NCBI GenBank assembly: GCA_024695725.1
Contig: JAILHQ010000060.1
Location: 1 to 8,837, forward strand
From: Cyanobacteria bacterium RUI128
GTDB taxonomy: Bacteria; Cyanobacteriota; Vampirovibrionia; Gastranaerophilales; Gastranaerophilaceae
DNA length: 8,837 nt
Direction of reading: 5' to 3'
Shown here: positions 7,038-8,837 of the stretch, one piece after another
How positions within the stretch are numbered: the first letter of the stretch is position 1
Layout of the letters: each line of letters starts with the position of its first letter
Made by a program: the position numbers and the translations under genes
The notes under the pieces: model-generated
Seen by the model: only the letters and a program-made list of their open reading frames with translations
Databases searched by the model: none
Told to the model about the DNA's origin: nothing

Positions 7038-7298
7038 CTACCCTTTTAGGTATTTTTTAACGACAGCATTTTTTTCTTTCAGAATTTTTGCTCCACGTGT
7101 TACTTTACACAGGCTGACATTCAGTTCTTTTGCTATTTCTCGTTGTGTAGAGCCGTCGTTGAGCATTTTTATTATCTGCCATCGTTTGGATAAATCTGCA
7201 AGCTCGGATTCTGTAAGAACCTCAAGCAAAAACTGACGAATCTCCTTTTCGTCTTTCATTTTGTTTAAGATAACTGATAATTCATTAATATTATTCAT
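7038..7298 (-). CDS. trpR: Trp operon repressor (TrpR family)
   Basis: TrpR is a small dimeric helix-turn-helix repressor that binds operators when loaded with L-tryptophan. The 86-residue protein aligns with E. coli TrpR through its core: LTESELADLSKR, then the helix-turn-helix STQREIAKELNVSLCKVTRGA. Residues matching the tryptophan contacts of E. coli TrpR are kept: Thr29 (T44), Arg39 (R54), Arg68 (R84) and Gly69 (G85). The VTRGA-xxLK ending of the recognition helix favours true TrpR over the YerC/YecD relatives of Firmicutes, which have a different motif there. It lacks the long E. coli N-terminal arm. The ATG has an AGG eight bases upstream. It is the first gene of trpR-trpB, and its promoter carries two operator-like palindromes, so autoregulation by tryptophan is expected. 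Confidence 0.9.
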   Translation of the reverse strand: MNNINELSVILNKMKDEKEIRQFLLEVLTESELADLSKRWQIIKMLNDGSTQREIAKELNVSLCKVTRGAKILKEKNAVVKKYLKG

Positions 7299-7308
7299 TT
7301 CTTCTACC

Positions 7309-7328
7309 TGTTACTATGTATAGTAACA
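7309..7328. promoter_or_regulatory. Candidate TrpR operator O1
   Basis: TGTTACTAT (7309-7317), GT, ATAGTAACA (7320-7328) is a perfect 9-2-9 palindrome. It abuts the -10 box of the minus-strand trp promoter and covers the expected start of transcription, a classic repression position. The ACTA..TAGT core resembles the CTAG-type half-sites bound by E. coli TrpR (known of the family). Assignment to TrpR rests on its place directly before trpR. Confidence 0.8.
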
Positions 7329-7356
7329 GTATAAATCATGTTTTTGTTTCTGTCAA
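7328..7356 (-). promoter_or_regulatory. Sigma70 promoter of trpR-trpB
   Basis: On the minus strand TTGACA (7351-7356), 17 bases, then TATACT (7328-7333) form a near-perfect promoter: six of six and five of six consensus matches. Start of transcription would be near 7321, leaving a leader of about 23 bases with no room for a leader-peptide attenuator. Both boxes are overlapped by operator-like palindromes. Confidence 0.88.
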
Positions 7357-7364
7357 TAGTAACA
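7345..7364. promoter_or_regulatory. Candidate TrpR operator O2
   Basis: TGTTTCTGT (7345-7353), CA, ATAGTAACA (7356-7364) matches O1 at 16 of 18 arm positions; the right arm is identical. It overlaps the -35 box (7351-7356). Its centre lies 36 bases from that of O1, so two dimers could bind within one promoter. Confidence 0.68.
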
Positions 7365-7379
7365 ATAAGATTTGTAAAT

Positions 7380-7408
7380 TTGACTTAGGCGTGCTTTTAT
7401 AATATTCT
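7380..7408 (+). promoter_or_regulatory. Candidate promoter of yidC
   Basis: TTGACT (7380-7385), 17 bases, then TATTCT (7403-7408) is one reading. A perfect TATAAT lies at 7398-7403 but without a good -35 box at normal spacing. Either would give a leader of roughly 60-70 bases before yidC. The site lies 16 bases from O2, so TrpR could also affect it. Confidence 0.5.
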
Positions 7409-7477
7409 TTTTTTTGATATCCGACTTGTTTTGGGATAGCGTGATAAGTAGATAAATAAAGAAGATTGGGGATAAAA

Positions 7478-8566
7478 ATGGATTTTATAACATTAACTAT
7501 AAAGGTACTTAAGGTATTATCCGACATAGCGGGAAGTTATGGGTTAGGTATTATTTTATTAACCGTGATTGTACGTATGGCAATGTGGCCGCTGAGTGTT
7601 TCTCAGCAACGTTCTATGAAGCAGATGCAAACGCTTCAGCCGAGAATGAAAGCGATACAGGAAAGATACAAAAACGATCCTCCTACTATGCAGAGAAAAA
7701 TGATGGAGTTCTATAAAGAACACAATTTCAACCCAATGTCAGGTTGTTTCCCGTTGTTGATTCAGATGCCTATATTCATCTTGTTGTACTCATCACTTAT
7801 GAGCCCTCAATTTATACAGATGGCAGGGAATGCACCGTTCTTGTTCATTCAGAGTTTGGATGAAACCCTGAGAACAAACGCAGGTATTTCAAAAGACGGT
7901 GTTATGGGTGTTTCTTCAACTGCTAAATTTATGGCAGGTAAGAACGCGCTTGTTTACTTAAAACAGGAACCTGTTAGAAACGTCAAAATCGAAAAACCGT
8001 CTGATGCGGTACAGATACAGGGTGCTCTTGTTCCGGGCCAGCCTGTTGAACTCAAGATTAACTTAGACGATCTGAAAGATTTGAAGTTTAGTGAACTGGA
8101 CAGAGTTGAAAAGGCTGAGGTTGAAGTAACCAACGTTATGACGAAAGAAACCGAGCTTATAACCTTTACAAAACAGGGATATCTGCTTGTCGCAACTTAT
8201 CCGACAATTCCTGTTCAGTCTAAATTCCACTTTGATATCTTAGGTCTGATACTTATCTTTGGTCTGACAATGGTCTTCACTCAGAAGGCTATGATGGCTA
8301 TGAACAAAGGTCAGGAAATCGATCCGAGCCAGCAGGCTATGCAAAAGTCTATGAACCTCTTTATGCCGGTTATGCTTTGCGGTACGTTCGTATTGATTCC
8401 TATCCCTGCAGGGGTATTGTTATACCTGATTTCAAGTAATATCGTTCAGATTTGTCAAACAGTTATCATTAACAAACAATTAGATATTGAGTTTGCTCAC
8501 GAAAAAGATAAAGTTTCTGACGAAGAACTTGAAACTGCAAAAAAAGTCGAAGACAAGAATAAGTAG
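7478..8566 (+). CDS. yidC: Membrane protein insertase YidC/Oxa1 family
   Basis: YidC inserts and folds inner-membrane proteins, alone or with SecYEG. The 362-residue protein has a first membrane segment at about 22-40 with the conserved hydrophilic-groove Arg33 ([11 protein letters not shown]), a basic cytoplasmic coiled hairpin (42-85), a second segment at about 88-107 ([20 protein letters not shown]), then an extracytoplasmic stretch of about 140 residues, and further segments near 252-270, 293-312 and 312-332. The long loop (110-250, with beta-rich character) is much larger than in Proteobacteria or Firmicutes but resembles the insertion known in cyanobacterial YidC. The charged tail has KDK-type residues. 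I chose ATG at 7478, with GGGG six bases upstream; an in-frame TTG at 7466 would add four residues. It is not next to rnpA/rpmH, the common neighbours. It diverges from the trp operon. Confidence 0.95.
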   Translation: MDFITLTIKVLKVLSDIAGSYGLGIILLTVIVRMAMWPLSVSQQRSMKQMQTLQPRMKAIQERYKNDPPTMQRKMMEFYKEHNFNPMSGCFPLLIQMPIFILLYSSLMSPQFIQMAGNAPFLFIQSLDETLRTNAGISKDGVMGVSSTAKFMAGKNALVYLKQEPVRNVKIEKPSDAVQIQGALVPGQPVELKINLDDLKDLKFSELDRVEKAEVEVTNVMTKETELITFTKQGYLLVATYPTIPVQSKFHFDILGLILIFGLTMVFTQKAMMAMNKGQEIDPSQQAMQKSMNLFMPVMLCGTFVLIPIPAGVLLYLISSNIVQICQTVIINKQLDIEFAHEKDKVSDEELETAKKVEDKNK

Positions 8567-8584
8567 GTTTGTTAAAGTTTACAA

Positions 8585-8672
8585 GTCATTGCGAGAAGCG
8601 GAGCGACGAAGCAATCCGGAGTATGTAGTAAATTTGGACTGCCACAAAAATCAAAGATTTTTTCGCAGTGAC
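8585..8672. repeat. Imperfect inverted-repeat element, CATTGCGA family
   Basis: GTCATTGCGA (8585-8594) pairs with TCGCAGTGAC (8663-8672), nine Watson-Crick pairs and one wobble. Inside are GCAATCC (8611-8617) facing GGACTGC (8636-8642) and a tight hairpin AAAAATC-AAA-GATTTTT (8646-8662). The wording (CATTGCGAG...AGCGACGAAGCAATC) matches a kind of small palindromic intergenic element seen in many bacterial genomes. It fills most of the 136-base gap between yidC and queA. It may work as a transcript-end or processing structure, but there is no terminal T-run in the plus direction. Confidence 0.7.
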
Positions 8673-8702
8673 AAACAGGGAAAACGAAGAAATAAGGTTG
8701 AA

Positions 8703-8837
8703 ATGTTAGTTTCAGAATTTGATTATGAATTACCTGAAGAATTGATAGCGCAGACCCCTGCGCAAAAGCGTGATATGTCTAAAATGCTCGTGTTGGGTGG
8801 TGACGGCAGTATCGAACACAGACACTTCTTTGACATT
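8703..8837 (+). CDS. queA: tRNA ribosyltransferase-isomerase QueA, N-terminal part
   Basis: QueA transfers the ribosyl moiety of S-adenosylmethionine to preQ1 in tRNA to form epoxyqueuosine, a late step of queuosine synthesis. Only the first 45 codons lie in the window. The N-terminus is diagnostic: [17 protein letters not shown], then RDMSKMLVL, then IEHRHFFDI, matching the well-conserved (V/F)xxLPxELIAQxPxxxRDxSRLLVL...xHxxF pattern of the family. The ATG has an AAGG five bases upstream. It follows yidC on the same strand after 136 bases that hold a palindromic repeat; whether the two are co-transcribed cannot be told. The frame is open to the right edge. Confidence 0.95.
   Translation, partial: MLVSEFDYELPEELIAQTPAQKRDMSKMLVLGGDGSIEHRHFFDI

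Noticed and set aside
6913..7236. Plus-strand open frame of 107 codons across the trpR-trpB gap
   Set aside because: It runs through the repeat array and is antisense to both trp genes; its Tyr/Pro/Leu-rich start simply reflects the TTTACCCC repeats.
7466..7477. TTG at 7466 as the yidC start
   Set aside because: ATG at 7478 has GGGG at a suitable spacing; the TTG would overlap that ribosome binding site and adds only four residues.
7336..7527. Minus-strand open frame of 63 codons over the yidC-trpR intergenic region
   Set aside because: It overlaps the start of yidC, and the region is better explained by two divergent promoters and operators.
1..8837. tRNA, rRNA, CRISPR array, insertion sequence or phage genes
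   Set aside because: None of their signatures was seen: no regularly spaced repeat array, no transposase or integrase motifs, and no cloverleaf-like tRNA stretch in the intergenic regions.

Overview
The window carries seven protein genes (six complete, one cut by the right edge) on a moderately AT-rich chromosome. It looks like housekeeping chromosome of an uncultured-type bacterium, most plausibly a non-photosynthetic cyanobacterial relative (Melainabacteria/Gastranaerophilales). The main clue is a YidC with a long insertion between its second and third membrane segments, as in cyanobacterial YidC. Small GC-rich palindromic intergenic repeats and frequent non-ATG starts (TTG for murA, GTG for pgi) fit but are weak evidence. 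This assignment is an inference.

Layout: (1) bases 1-221 are intergenic, with a GC-rich palindrome that also contains a tight G-quadruplex motif, an AT-rich palindrome and a strong hairpin terminator. (2) 222-2273 (minus) is a 683-residue Asp/Asn/Gly-rich protein of unknown function. (3) A divergent intergenic region of 262 bases has a TGTTACA/TGTAACA palindrome and a good sigma70-type promoter for (4) murA (plus, TTG start), which overlaps by 17 bases (5) a 111-residue unknown protein built from two RWYD-type repeats. (6) pgi (minus) converges on that pair with no visible terminator between. (7) Upstream of pgi, on the same strand, lies a trpR-trpB operon with its own terminator. (8) yidC (plus) diverges from trpR, and (9) queA begins at the right edge after an imperfect inverted repeat of the CATTGCGA family.

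The most interesting unit is the tryptophan locus. A true TrpR-type repressor gene (tryptophan-contact residues kept) is followed by trpB without trpA. It is driven by a near-consensus promoter, TTGACA-N17-TATACT. One perfect 9-2-9 palindrome covers the expected transcription start and a second, 16/18-matching copy covers the -35 box. The simplest reading is an autoregulated, tryptophan-repressed operon that may let the cell make tryptophan from indole (salvage), unless trpA lies elsewhere in the genome.

The other genes are core metabolism and envelope biogenesis: MurA starts peptidoglycan precursor synthesis, Pgi interconverts hexose phosphates, YidC inserts membrane proteins, QueA makes the queuosine tRNA modification. 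They do not form one pathway; neighbouring units have separate promoters and orientations.
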